This document shows positions 23,082 through 35,273 of a DNA stretch of 64,000 nucleotides, in pieces. The translations under genes were made by a program, and so were the position numbers. Position 1 is the stretch's first letter; every line of letters begins with the position of its first letter. Origin of the DNA: Mikania micrantha (Eukaryota; Streptophyta; Magnoliopsida; Asterales; Asteraceae); assembly GCA_009363875.1 (NCBI GenBank), contig CM018687.1:21211764-21275763 (forward strand), read 5' to 3'. The notes beneath the pieces are model-generated. The model was not told where the DNA came from. It did no database searches and saw only the letters and a list, made by a program, of their open reading frames with translations.

Positions 23082-24138
23082 ACATTATTTTAAGTGATTT
23101 TTATTTTTTTTTTGACATGTGGTTAATAACTGATGGTTTTGTGTTTTGGGATGATTTTATGACACATTTTTAGTTGGTTTGATTTTATTATAGATTATCA
23201 ATTTAGGATACATATTTATCTAAGTAGTTATGTATATGTAACCAATTGATTACATATACGTAATCAGTTGGTTATTTGTTTATAATGCTTTAATTACATA
23301 TATGTGATCAACTATTATAATTGTTTAAATGCTACATGTTCTTATTTTCATGTAATATACTAAATTTGTGAATTCTGGACTCATTGTTATAACCCCCACG
23401 ATATGCTTTTAAAGCCCAGATCTTTTATCTTAATCAGTTCTTTTTAATTATATAGTGCAAACAGCAGCAGTATTACTTTCGACACATATGAGTTATAAAT
23501 TATAGCTGAAGGTCTGAGCCCTGTTAATCAATTGATTTCATCTAGAAAACAAGAAAATATGAACACAATGTTTTGTGGAAAAAACATATGACTCTTTTCT
23601 TATTAATTATGAATAATTGAGGCTACATCAAATTAGAAAACCCTTAAACCCCTTTTATAAGAAAATAACCTATCCTAATCACAAACAAAATCAAATTCTA
23701 AACCAATAAATTTGCCAACACATAAACCCTCTATTTTCCCCCCTTCCTTTTAACCCTGTTTAATCAGTTTTATATACCGTGGGGTGTTCGGATGTGCATT
23801 TTTTTTTGAGTTTGTCTTCTAATCAGTTTAAAATGCAAATCAAGAAATGGGCTTATATATCGAAAAGTAGAAGTAGTTAAAAATATATCAACCATGTCAA
23901 AAAAAGGTTGAAATTCCTAAAAGTCTTATAAATTTATAAATAATTAATCTAGAAATGACCAACAATGCATAATTACATATTAATATTATATAATCATATT
24001 TGGTGATTACGTATGTGTAATCAACTTTGTCATTTAAACAAAACTGAAAAAATATGCATTGGAATAAGTGAATTATAATGTTGAAAAACAAAACCAGTGT
24101 ATGGTAAAGTCATGCATAAAAAAACAATTCTGTTCTTT
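23082..24138. other. Spacer between the two MULE genes, tail to tail
   Basis: No gene seen. It holds four palindrome copies (23226-23310, 24005-24022). Confidence 0.6.
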
Positions 24139-26880
24139 TTATTTAGATGTGTAATCGTCTTCATTAAATTCAAAGTCTTCAGAATCTTCTAGTTTATCAC
24201 CCACATCAGAACATCCATCTGCATTAATTTGATATTCTTCTTCATCTGTATCATGATTGGTGGATGCAAATTCTTCCATGTCTTTCTTTTTAACAAGGCA
24301 ATTTCTAGAATCATGATTGTTTACCATCTTATTACAGTATCGACACTTCCTTTTTGGCTATTGGCTATTTATGACTGCCTTCTTCCCAGGACCTATTAGC
24401 CTCTTATTTGTCCCACAACTTTTATTACGTATCCCAGGTGATATGGTATACTTAATGCTGCTTGGTTCAGACACATTTACAAGCTCCTGAATTATAGCAT
24501 TTTTAGTCTGATTAATTTGTGAATAAGGAAGTTCTTGAAATATCTTTTCTTTTATAGCTTCCACTTCCTTATCAAGCAATGCAAGTCTTACAGGATCATT
24601 ACGAATTCTATCAACGGTTTGTTGTATATTATCCACAATACGATTCCTGGTTGTAGAACTTTTGGATTGGTCAACACAATACCTAATAGACATACTAAAC
24701 ATGCTTCTTGGTAGCACGTCCCTTCTCCATCTGTTATGCACATATTGAGTAGGTATGTTTTCAATCTTGTGGTGCCTGAAAACACAAAAATCATAACGAC
24801 ACAGGTACCCAATACATGTGAATCCCATGCATGTACATGATACCGAATCATCTTTTAAGTCAATATTCACCTGTAATAAGAATGTCAAAATGTTCCAACT
24901 TTTTCAAAATTATAAAAAACAATTCGTGTATAAAAATATGAAGATATGATACATGAATTTTTATTGTTGTAAATTCATTGATGATGTTGCACCTATTGTG
25001 TTGATGGGTAACACAGTAAGTGTGTATTCCATTAATAATATTTCGATTTGATATGTAGCACAATGTGGTGGATTTGTAAATCTCCTTTTGAACCTCTTTG
25101 AATATCGTTCGAGTGTATATCTCGTTTGCATTACGTTCAATGTTCATTGTGGTACGGAATTGAGGTGTTGTTGTTGTGGTGCTATGCTAAAGTCTTTGAT
25201 TAAACCTTTGCCCATCAATTGTAGAATCAGAAGCTAACAAAAATTGTATTAATGTGTTAGATCCACTTGAGTTAACCTTAAAAAGAGAGTTGGAGCTTTC
25301 ACATCTTGATGTTGTCTTCATTAAACAACACATGGGTATATATTTGAAGTATCTAGGGACCCATTTATCTCTAATGGAACATATATAACGTAACCATTCA
25401 TGATTCTGCAAGTTGTTTTGTTCCATTAGCGATTTCCATCTTTCTTCAAATGTGGAAGGATCAAGGTATACATTCCAAACTAGCTTATGTATTGCACTCC
25501 AAATGTTTGAATTTTTCAAAACATTACCACAAACCTACATAATCAAATTGTTAAAAGAATTATATGTTTTGATATTTGATTATGTATACGTATTATAACG
25601 TAATCAATTAATCATATATAATTAATTTAACTGGTTACTAACTGATTACATATATGTAATCACTTGGTTACATATGTGTAATAAAATGCTTATGTCCTTA
25701 ACAGTTGGCTACATGTGTTTATACCTTTTTGGGGATCTTCTCAGTTATATGCCACATACACAACCGATGAATTGATTGATCAAAAATACTATTTATAGCT
25801 TGTTTCATTGCAGCGTCTTGGTCGGTTAGAATTAATGTAAATTGCTTTTCATGTGTTGTTATAAAACATTTTAGCAACCACTTATAAGATTCAATAGATT
25901 CGTTATATAATAAACCTGCCCCAAAGGTAACACACTTCTTGTGATGATTGACACCGGTAAATAGGACAAAAATCATGTTATAACTGCAAAAAAAAATTAA
26001 AAATAAAAATAAAACATTATAAACATGAAAAAAAAAATAATTCATACAATCATTAATAACAACTTACATGTTAGTTTGATATGTCGCATCAAATGCCGGA
26101 ACATCACCAAAAACCTTATAGTTTTTCTTAGAAACATCATTAGCCCAGAGTAAAACTCTAACCTCGTAATCAATACAATGGCAATTGAACGTAAAATTTA
26201 TTAATTGCTCCGACCGTTCAGTCGTTCTGTTGACAAACATTTGAGCATCCCCTTTCTTGATAAACATAGAAACATCACGACCAAAATTCTTAAAATCAGT
26301 CTTTGTACCCCGAACCATATGATGTCCACCCTTTAATGCAACTTGCAACCTGTGGGCTTTCCTTGGACCAACATTAGCCAAACGACATTTTGGCAATATA
26401 CTCTTTGTCTGTTTAAGTATCCTTTTCTTTTTTGATAAATCAAGGTTGTCCGAGTTGATTAAACCATGGTTATGATTCTCGATATGCTCATACACCTGAA
26501 AACTTGATGTGTCTTTTATATATCTCACCTTTATACGTGCTTTGAATCTGTAACTTTAAAGTTAGTACGACGTATAGGAGATTTGTCTAATGAGTTAAAA
26601 ACAACTCCATGAGGTTTGCCAGCTTTGGTACACATCATATATCTATGTGTAATAACTCTATCTTTGTTTTTTTCATTGCACCTAATCGAGTGCAAAAACC
26701 CGCCAGCTGTGCATACCGATCATACATAAAAACCACATCATCCCATTTAGCGAAAACACTACCAACAATTGGTTTAAATTCATCCCTTACTACAGGTGTC
26801 CAATATCTTATGCCATTAGGAGAGTCATATACGATACTACAAATAGAATCTTCAAAAAAAAAAACAACACATTAACAACA
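24139..26880 (-). pseudogene. FAR1/MULE-type transposase, broken
   Basis: Read right to left: a FAR1-like N-terminal domain (FMYDRYAQLAGFCTR, about 26680-26760), then the MULE core with FDATYQTNM (first Asp, about 26066), TDQDAAMKQA (second Asp, about 25800) and SRCESSNSLFK (about 25280-25310). A SWIM-type zinc motif (CTCMGF...GYLCRY) and a CCHC-like knuckle (CRYCNKMVNNHDSRNC) with an acidic tail (24139-24350) complete it. Likely introns separate 26064 from 25990, 25719 from 25530, and the part near 24870. Breaks: two frameshifts in the FAR1 domain (after an A-run near 26675 and near 26540), in-frame TAGs at 25187-25189 and 24358-24360, and the SWIM histidine replaced by tyrosine. Confidence 0.85.
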
Positions 26881-26909
26881 TATACTCGGTTAACAACAGA
26901 ACCTTCCCC

Positions 26910-27783
26910 TATATATATATATGTTTTATGATAAGATGCATTATTAAAAGGTTGTAGTTCTTATATTTATGATAATTTCCAGCTAATATTTTGGCAGGAC
27001 ATTTTATGGTTTGTACGCTTCAACAAAATATTATGCATTCAACGTCTACTTTTAATTAAACTATGAATTCACAACTTTTGGTTTTGCACTAGGATCTTAA
27101 AAGAATTAGCTGAATTTTTCATTTTTTTTATGTATTCTGATTTTTAAGACCAAGTTTGCTTACTAGTTTGGTTTTCCTCTACTGATTGAAGACTCCAAGT
27201 TGGTTTAATAGAAAGGTTGTAGAAGACTCCACCTATCCAATAGTCATTACAGTTACTAAAATGAAAGTGATATAATTCTTTAGTAAGTACACAATTGCCA
27301 ATTCCGTCAATTAAAATTCACATATTTTACTTACACTTGCCTTATCGACTACAATGTTGACACAAAACAACTTTGGTCAACCAGAGTGACACACGTTTAC
27401 CTAAACTTACTTTACAAAAATTTAGTTTACCAAAACTTTAAAACTTAGCTGCAAATCTAACAAAGCTCACCATATAACAACTTTAACACACAAGAGCACA
27501 ACACATGTTTAAGAACTCAAGACATCATAAAAAACAAGGCCATAGCTACCAAACAAATAAACCTGAATATCGATGACAGAGAAAATGCCAAATAAAAATC
27601 GAACAAACAAACTTGCATGCGTATAACAAATCAAAAATAATTGAAAAAAAAAATTTAGTCTCTTCCTAAACCCCAACCGCCTTCATAAAATCCGCTTAAC
27701 CAACTAAAACTTATACCACATCCAAGCTACCATTTCAGATGCCAACATTTACGCAACACTGTTTAACGAAAGCTGTAAAAACT
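26910..27783. other. AT-rich spacer right of the MULE
   Basis: No gene seen. AATTTCCAGCTAATATTTT at about 26971 also occurs left of the MULE at about 18268, which could be a shared older repeat. Confidence 0.5.
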
Positions 27784-30364
27784 TGTCACACCCCGAGCCG
27801 GCGGGCTGGATCGACTTTCACGCCGGGCGGAAGGTTCCCGGGGCGCGATATCGTTGTGATAATCGAAATGATCAGATTGTTTGCATAGCACATGATATAT
27901 AACTGAGAAATGCTAACATGATAATGAAATAGAATTACAAAGTTAAATTACATTGTTTCCTCATAATTTAACTAAGTAAATCTGATCAAAAGAATCAATG
28001 AGTTTATATCTTGTATCTGTATAAGATATACAAAAGATGATTCATTGTTTTGTCATCCCCAAAAGTATAATCACACAAAATGTAGCTGGGTGTTCTAAAA
28101 GTCCACTAGCTATTCTTGAATATGGTAACTACACCTGTTCGTCACCTGAGAAAACATGCATTTAAACAAAATCAACACTATGTTGGTGAGTTCATAAATT
28201 TGATATTTGAAAGCCTTGAAATATTCACATGCACAATCACAATGTCATACTTGTTGTTTGTAAGTTGCTTGATTCACCCGTTCACACAATGGCCTTTCCA
28301 TAGTTATATTTACAATTAATATCTCATCCTATTAGCTATGCTTATATATAGGGCATATGTAAGGGAACCAAGCCCTAGCCAACATCCCACCACATATCTA
28401 ATAGAGCTTAATGCCACTTGTAATACAACTATGGATATCCATTTCATTTCACCCGTCCGTCTGTGTTCATCACCCGTTGTATCATATGTAGAATAATATA
28501 ATAAGAGTATTTTAGTTATCAAACCGAAGTATTGATAAACTCTCAATGTGTTAAGGAAATTAGATTAATTTAACCTAATCCTTGCTATTATTCTATTCTT
28601 GTAGGGCTAACGGTTAATCATTGTTAATAATAAAAGTGTTAGTTAACCATTTGATATTTGTTCTCAACTTGTAGTGCATAGAGCCTAAAAGGAATCCATT
28701 GCAATCCTCACGTAATCAGATTACAATGCATCTGATTTACCTCTATCACTATGTGTAACCATAGACCTCATCGAAACGGTTACTAGTGTTATGACTTGAG
28801 AGAATAAATTCCTTAGTGTACTAGTCAACAGGTAACGATGGATTAATTACAATTATAATTGTAAATTTATATCATCATGTGTCGCTTACCAGACCCTGAC
28901 TTGAGTCGCCCTGTCACCGGTCATACGTTACCGGCCAATAATTGAGTACGATCAACATACTAGCCCTACAAGCTAGGGGTTTGTCAAACCTATGGTACCA
29001 CTATGCTATCGTCGGTTTAGTCACATCAAACTAACTGGTCAACGATTTGTGAAGGGACTTACAATGATCAAACTTGAGTACATGGACATGATTGAAATGA
29101 TATAATGCAGACAGTTCAATAGTAATCAAGTGTATTGTGTTCTTCAATGTTGTTTGTTCTCAATGTTGCATGTTCTCATTATTGTTAACAATGTTAAATA
29201 AGATCTTGTCTTATTATGTTATGCTAATTGTTGTGTGAATGATATTGTTATCATGAAGTTACATTATCATGATTATAATTCCTTGTTGTTCCATATAGTC
29301 ACCATGTTGTTACTAAGCTGTAGTAGGAACTAGTCTTACTACACTTAGTCAACTCAGGTGGTGGATGATACTTGTTCCATGTTATTTGTAATATGTGTTG
29401 AGTGGTAAGCTAAGTGTTATAAGAACTTGTCTTATTACTCTTTCTTAACTCTGGTGTTGAATGATATTATGAAGATATATTATCTTCATATCATTCATGT
29501 GTTTTGTTGTTGTTGTCATCTTGTTCTCCTGTGATAATCTGTTCTTGTGAGAATAATTAAGCATTGTAAGATATAATCTTATAACTATTATTCTGTTGTG
29601 TTGATGATTTATGAAGTTATATTATCATATTCATCTTAGTTTTTCCTGTCCTATTATAACCACACAAGCATGCATACAATGATAAACGATAATAAGTCGA
29701 GCAATATTATCTAAATCAAAGTATAAGCAATATGTTAAACATAAAAATTTTAAGTAAATAAAAGTTAAACATGTTTCTCAGCCCCGAGAGTTTAAAATCA
29801 GTTAAGATTAGAAAAGGGGCATATGAACTCACCTTGTAGTGGTTTTAGTTGACTTAGCTTAAACAAGAAATGCACGCGCTCTTGATTGTACTTGTTGTTG
29901 TATTCACGATCCTGTATTGATTTGATGTTGTTGTAACTTATAAGTATAAGTCTTTGAGTATGTGTTTGTGCACGTGTTTTGTGTTAGCCCTTAGAGTTGG
30001 CTAACACTTACGAGTCTCGTTCATCATTCGACTTGTTTCAATGGTCATGGATTGTTATCACTATGTGTCTTTATGTTGTATGTTTACCTTGATTCACTCT
30101 TGAAAATTTATAAACCTTGTCATCATGTGTTAATAATCGCATTGATAAAATCTTTGTAATTATGTAAATTCTTTAACATATTTAAAATATATCTAACATG
30201 CGTTTTAGGTAGCCACTTAGCTTTATTAGATACTATGAAATGGTTTGTAGTTGTTAAGTGTAAATGCAGCACACATGCTGCCACCTTTGTAGTATGTTAT
30301 GGTAATTATCCCATCCCCATGCAACGTTCCCATGTGGTTATTAGTGCAATGCTTTGTTTACATC

Positions 30365-30935
30365 TTTAGCTACTTGGGCCGAATTCTTCACATGGACCAA
30401 CCCAATTATCATTGGGCCGAACCAGCGATCTGGGCCCAATCAATAACTTTGGGCTGAAATCAGTGAGTGTGGGCTGCAATAATAGGCCGAATGGTTGGGT
30501 TTTGGGCCGATTGAGATGAAGTTGTGGCCCAAGCTGTTGGGCCTAAAGAATTCCATCAGGGCTAAATAACTGGGCCAAGCAGTCACATGGGCTTCTGCTT
30601 GAAAATGTTGGGCCTGAAACAAGGTCATGGGCTGACTAAATTCACTTGGCCGAATGGTGTGTAGACCAACTGAGACAATTCTGGTCGAATGGAGGTGGCC
30701 GAACCACCTTAGCCGAATGAACATGGCCTGAGCTGAATGTCTTGGGTCGATTGAAGGTGGCTGCCGACTGAGTCCTTGCTGACCGAATGATCAGGCCGAT
30801 CGAATGGCCCTGTGGCGACCGAGTGACTACCGAGAGTATGAAGGCCATTCGGCCATGAACCCTTCGGCTATGGGCCTTTCGGCCAACTGGGCTCTCCTTC
30901 GGCCATAGTATGAGCCGAGGTTAGGACCGCCCTCA
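30365..30935. repeat. GGCCGAA-rich segment within the LTR
   Basis: The words GGGCCGAA, GGCCGAAT and TTCGGCC recur at short irregular intervals. Related GGTTCG/CGAACC-rich stretches lie at the corresponding place in the other LTRs (181-400, 36640-37130, 45840-46300, 54700-55165). No open frame here carries a recognisable domain. Confidence 0.65.
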
Positions 30936-31310
30936 ATACAGACCCCCATGTTGTTTTCGCAGGTGGTGTAAGTTAGATCTTGTCCTTCTGGTCATAGGTT
31001 GCAAGTTTTGAAGATGGTTAGCCGGTTAGGGTTTGGTTTGCACAAAAGGGTTGAAAACCCTAATTTTCGTGATGTTCACAGCCTCATACCTCGATTTCAG
31101 ATGGATTTTGATCTAGATCGGCTGTACTTTCGTGTAGAGGGGATCAAGATCGTCGTTTAGGCTCAAAAATCACTCAATTTCATCAAGAAATGAGTGAGAT
31201 ATGGTGATTTGAAGTTCAAAATTCTTAGAGAGAGAGAGAGAGAGTAGCCAGAAAAGAGGTTTTAGAGAGAGAGTGGGAAGAGAGAAATGAGTAGGATGAA
31301 CTCATTAGGG

Positions 31311-31318
31311 TATTTATA
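31311..31318 (-). promoter_or_regulatory. TATA box of the Ty3 LTR
   Basis: On the minus strand GGTATAAATACCC is a perfect TATA box. A CTCTCTCTCT tract lies about 70 bp downstream (31231-31246), like a plant pyrimidine patch near a transcription start. The two hairpins lie upstream, in presumed U3. Confidence 0.6.
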
Positions 31319-32119
31319 CCCCGAGTGAGTTCGGGTTCATTTTTGTTGCTCGGTTAGCGTTTTCGTTGCGTTTCTGAAACGTTGCGTGCGTGTTTACGGA
31401 TTTTAAAATAAAAGAGCTTCTTTAATTACTTTTTGATGAGTTTCAAAATTGTAAAACGTAAAATATTACATTTTCTGAAATTATTTCGTTCGTATAATTA
31501 TCGTTTTAGTTTCGTCAGATTGCGTTGCCTTCGCGCTTATTCGTTCGAATCGTCACCCGAACGAACACGACGCTGGTTTTGCTTTCTAACTTTTTGTTTT
31601 CTACTTTTCAGTCATTATTTCAGAACGTTAAACTCACATATATGTTTGTGTGAATCGTCACCCACGTAAACACACTGTCAGTTCGTTATTCTGAAATAAC
31701 ACTGCAATTGTGTTTGAATTGTGTTTCCTCACTGACGGACTCAACTAAACTTCCGGTTTTCACGTTGTTTTCATACTGAATCATCGGCCATCTGATTCCT
31801 GTCATCTATGGATATCAGATCGCAACCGACATGTTCTTGTTATTCACTTGTACACTGTTGTTTTTCTTGATTCGTTGTATTAATTGTAATTTGGTTTTCA
31901 CCTAAATACATACAACTATTGTTTATTGTGAGTTGTTGTACTTACGGTATTTAAGTTTTCACATAAATACGTACAACTGTTTCTTGTATTTTGAATTCTG
32001 TTATCACAAACACTGTTCATGCAATTGTATTTACACACAGTAAATATTGAAAGTACACATACTGTACGGAACTTGTCGGACGATCAGGTACTGAATGTCA
32101 CAGTCTCCCCTTGTTAAAG

Positions 32120-32138
32120 AAATTTCGTCCCGAAATTT
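32120..32138. other. Palindrome next to the polypurine tract
   Basis: AAATTTCGTCCCGAAATTT has perfect 8-bp arms around TCC. It lies 17 bp from the LTR boundary, on the internal side of the polypurine tract. Equivalents are at 47319-47337 and, repeated, at 42855-42924. Confidence 0.75.
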
Positions 32139-32156
32139 AAGCTTCAAAATCGGGCT

Positions 32157-35100
32157 TTAATTCTCTAACAGATAGGGATACTTTGTCTTCATGTTGTCCT
32201 CGCGCTCCCAGGTAAATTCTGGTGCACGCTTGGAGTTCCATCGAACCTTTACAATAGGGATACGGATTCGTTTCAGTCTCTTGACTTCACGTTGAATAAT
32301 CTCTACAGGTTCTTCAATAAAATGTAATTGTTCATCAACTTGTATCTCTTCCAACGGTATGATCAATGACTCATTAGCGAGGCATCTCTTGAGATTTGAT
32401 ACATGAAATACATCGTGTACTCCACTGAGTTCATCAGGGAGTTTGAGTCTATGCCACAGGACCTATGCGTTGAGTTATCTCAAACGGTCCAACATACCTT
32501 GGTGCTAGTTTGCCTTTAGCCCCAAACCGAACTACGCCTTTCCATGGGGACACTTTCAACATAACTCGGTCACCCACTTCAATTCCCAAGGCTTTCGCCG
32601 TTTGTCTGCTTAACTCTTTTGGCGGCTACGTGTTGCTTTTAATCTCTGCTGTATCTGGGCTATCTTATCAGTAGTTTCCTGAATAAGTTCAGGCCCAGTA
32701 ATTCAGTTGTCTCCCACTTCGGTCCAACAAATTGGAGACCGACATTTTCTACCATATAGTGCTTCAAATGGAGCACATCCGATGCTACTGTGGTAGCTGT
32801 TGTTGTAGGAGAACTCAATGAGTGGTAAATGTTTATCCCAACTTCCACCGAAGTCTAGGATGCATGTCCTCAACATATCCTCTAGGGTTTGAATGGTTCG
32901 CTCGCTTTGTCCATCCGTTTGTGGATGATAAGCGGTGCTCAAGTTGACCCTTGTCCCTAAGGATTGTTGCAATGATTGCCAGAACCGCGAATTAATCGAC
33001 TGTCCCGGTCTGAAATAATAGATAACGGCACAACGTGCCTCACTACTATTTCATCGACATAGAGTCTTGCTAGCTTTTCCATCTTGTAAGTTTCTCTGAT
33101 CGGCAAGAAGTGTGCAGACTTGGTCAATCTATCGATGATGACCCAAATCGAATCGTGTCCGTTGGAAGGGCGGGGTAGCTTGGTAATAAAATCCATAGCT
33201 ATTTGTTCCCACTTCCATTGTGGTATCTCTGGTTGTTCCAGCAAACCTAAAGGTTTCTGGTGTTCAGCCTTGACTTTGGCACATGTGATGCATTTGCCAA
33301 CATAAATGGCAACATCTTTCTTCATTCCCGGCCACCAATAAAACGACCTAAGATCTTGGTACATCTTATCAGCACTAGGATGAACAGAGTATCGTGTCTT
33401 GTGTGCCTCGTCAAGTATAAGTGTTAAAAGTTCATCTACTGCCGGGATCCAAACACGATCCAGATAATTGATAACTCCATCTTGTCTTGTCTCAAAATGT
33501 TTCTCGGCTCCACAATTGAGCTCGCGTTTCAAATTGTCTCTTGTCACTGCTTCTTGTTGTGCTTGTATAATTTGACCTTTCAGACTTGTTTGCACGGTCA
33601 TTCCCATTGCCCGAACGTGTAAGGGTTTGACTCTTTCCTTCTGACTCAAAGCATTTGCAACAACATTTGCTTTGCCCGGATGGTATTTGATCACACAATC
33701 GTAATCGTTCAGGAGCTCAACCCAACGTCTCTGTCTCATGTTAAGCTCCTTCTGATAAAATATGTGCTGTAGGCTTTGTGATCTGTGAAGATAGTGCATT
33801 TGGTACCATACAGGTAGTGTCTCCAAATCTTTAAAGCAAAGACAACAGCTCCCAGTTCTAGGTCGTGTGTTGTGTAGTTCTTCTCGTGTACCTTCAACTG
33901 TCGTGAAGCATACGCAATGACTTTGTCTCGTTGCATTAAAACACATCCGAGTTCCTGATGGGAAGCATCATAATACACCACGAAGTCATCATTTCCTTCT
34001 GGGAGTGTTAAGATAGGAGCATTGCACAATCTTTGTTTCAATGTCTGGAATGCCTCTTCTTGTTTCTATGTCCACACAAAAGGTTCACTCTTCTGTGTGA
34101 GTTTGGTGAGAGGCAAGGCTATCTTAGAGAAATTCGAAATGAATCTCCTGTCGTAACCTGCCAATCCAAAAAATGATCTGATCTCTGTCGGCGTTGTAGG
34201 CACATCCCAGTTCTTGATTGCTTCAATCTTGGCAGGATCCACATGAATACCATTACTGTTAATCACGTGACCCAAGAACTGAACTTCTCTTAACCAGAAT
34301 TCACACTTGGAGAACTTGGCGTAGAGTCGTTCCTTCTTCAGGAGTTCCAAGACTGTTCTGAGATGCTGTCCATGTTCTTTCTCGTTCCTTGAATAAATCA
34401 GTATATCATCAATAAAGACGATAACAAACTAATCTAAGTACGGATTGCACACTCGGTTCATTAAATCCATGAACACTGCCGGTTCGTTCGTCAGTCCGAA
34501 TGGCATCACCATGAACTCGTAGTGACCTTATCGGGTACAAAAGGCCGTCTTTGGTATGTCTTCCTCTTGAATCCGGAGCTGGTGATAACCTGAACATAGG
34601 TCTATCTTTGAGAAGTATTGAGCTCCCTGTAACTGATCAAACAAGTCATCAATCCTCGGTAACAGGTACCGATTCTTGATGGTGAGTTTGTTGAGCTCTT
34701 TGTAATCAATGCACATTCTGAACGATCCATCCTTCTTCTTAACAAAGAGAACCGGAGTTCCCCACGGGGAAAAGCTCGGTCGGATGAAACCCTTGCCGAG
34801 TAGCTCTTGTAATTGATTGGACAACTCCTGCATTTTTGATGGTGCAAGTCTATAAGGAGACTTAGCCACAGGAACCACTCCCGGAATTATATCAATTCGA
34901 AACAGCACCGCTCTCTCGGGTGGCAGTCCCGGTAAATCATCCGAAAACACGTCCACATAGTCTTTCACAACTGGTACGTCTTGAATCTTGATTGCTTTCT
35001 TGTCTTTCTCTACCACATGAGCTAGAAATGCGATACATTGTTTTCTGAGGTACTTGCGAGCCTTCATGCACGATATTATCTTGACACTGCGTTTCGCTTG

Positions 35101-35273
35101 ATCTCCATGAATTTCCAAGATCTGATCGTTCTCCACTGGAATACGTAATAACTTTTTGGAACAGACGAACTCAACTCTGTTAAGAGATAGCCAATCCATT
35201 CCGACAATGATATCGAAACTGCCCAACTCCATCGGTGTAACATCACTGTATTTCCGGTCGTCCGTACATTCAT
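32157..35273 (-). pseudogene. Ty3/chromovirus pol (RT, RNase H, integrase, chromodomain-like tail)
   Basis: Reading from 35232: the end of protease (IVGMDWLS), reverse transcriptase ([25 protein letters not shown]), RNase H ([23 protein letters not shown]), integrase with an intact zinc motif (HKTRYSVH...CITCAKVK) and core ([25 protein letters not shown]), and a C-terminal IPIVKVRWNSKRAPEFTWERED, which resembles a chromodomain. Breaks: in-frame stops near 34528, 34433 and 34066, and frameshifts near 33770, 32970 and 32460-32700. The polyprotein cannot be made in one piece. Confidence 0.88.

Larger units (their letters stand above)
19199..25682. repeat. Dispersed 18-bp palindromes, mostly in pairs
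   Basis: Consensus GRTTACATATGTGTAAYC, its own reverse complement apart from a few positions. Copies start at about 19199, 19221, 20063, 20085, 20305, 20327, 20382, 22320, 22342, 22386, 22408, 23226, 23248, 23293, 24005, 25643 and 25665. Many come as two palindromes four bases apart, giving a 22-bp period. Every copy lies in an intron or spacer of the MULE; I noticed none elsewhere in the window. The function is unknown; a protein-binding or hairpin role is inference. Confidence 0.8.
18341..26909. mobile_element. 8.6-kb Mutator-like element carrying transposase and an Ulp1-family gene remnant
   Basis: The left end GGGGGAGGTTCTATT is matched at the right, on the minus strand, by GGGGAAGGTTCTGTT, and both ends abut TA repeats (18327-18340, 26910-26922) that probably include the target-site duplication. 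Inside are a FAR1/MULE-type transposase on the minus strand (24139-26880) and an Ulp1-protease-family relative on the plus strand (about 18600-23081), tail to tail. MULEs carrying Ulp1-like genes are known in plants (the Kaonashi type). Both genes here are disabled. About 17 copies of an 18-bp palindrome are scattered through the non-coding parts. Confidence 0.82.
27784..32102 (-). repeat. 3' LTR of the minus-strand Ty3 element (about 4.3 kb)
   Basis: Its plus-strand left end closely resembles that of the Tekay-like LTR at 43233 (CACCCCGAGC, then GGCGCGATATCG and GATCAGATTGTTT). The right portion (31050-32102) matches the partial LTR at 430-1428. Internal landmarks are the CATATGCCC module (28340-28395), GGGCCGAA words (30370-30930), a TATA box (31311), an AG tract (31231) and two hairpins (31540 and about 31644). 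Confidence 0.85.

Noticed and set aside
19199..25682. Regularly repeated palindromes considered as a CRISPR array
   Set aside because: They lie in eukaryotic DNA with introns, at irregular distances of up to 2 kb, and without unique spacers of constant length.
34602..34847. Minus frames overlapping pol (also 33492-33698, 34409-34597, 51362-51547, 51698-51925)
   Set aside because: They are shifted readings of the real pol and gag genes.
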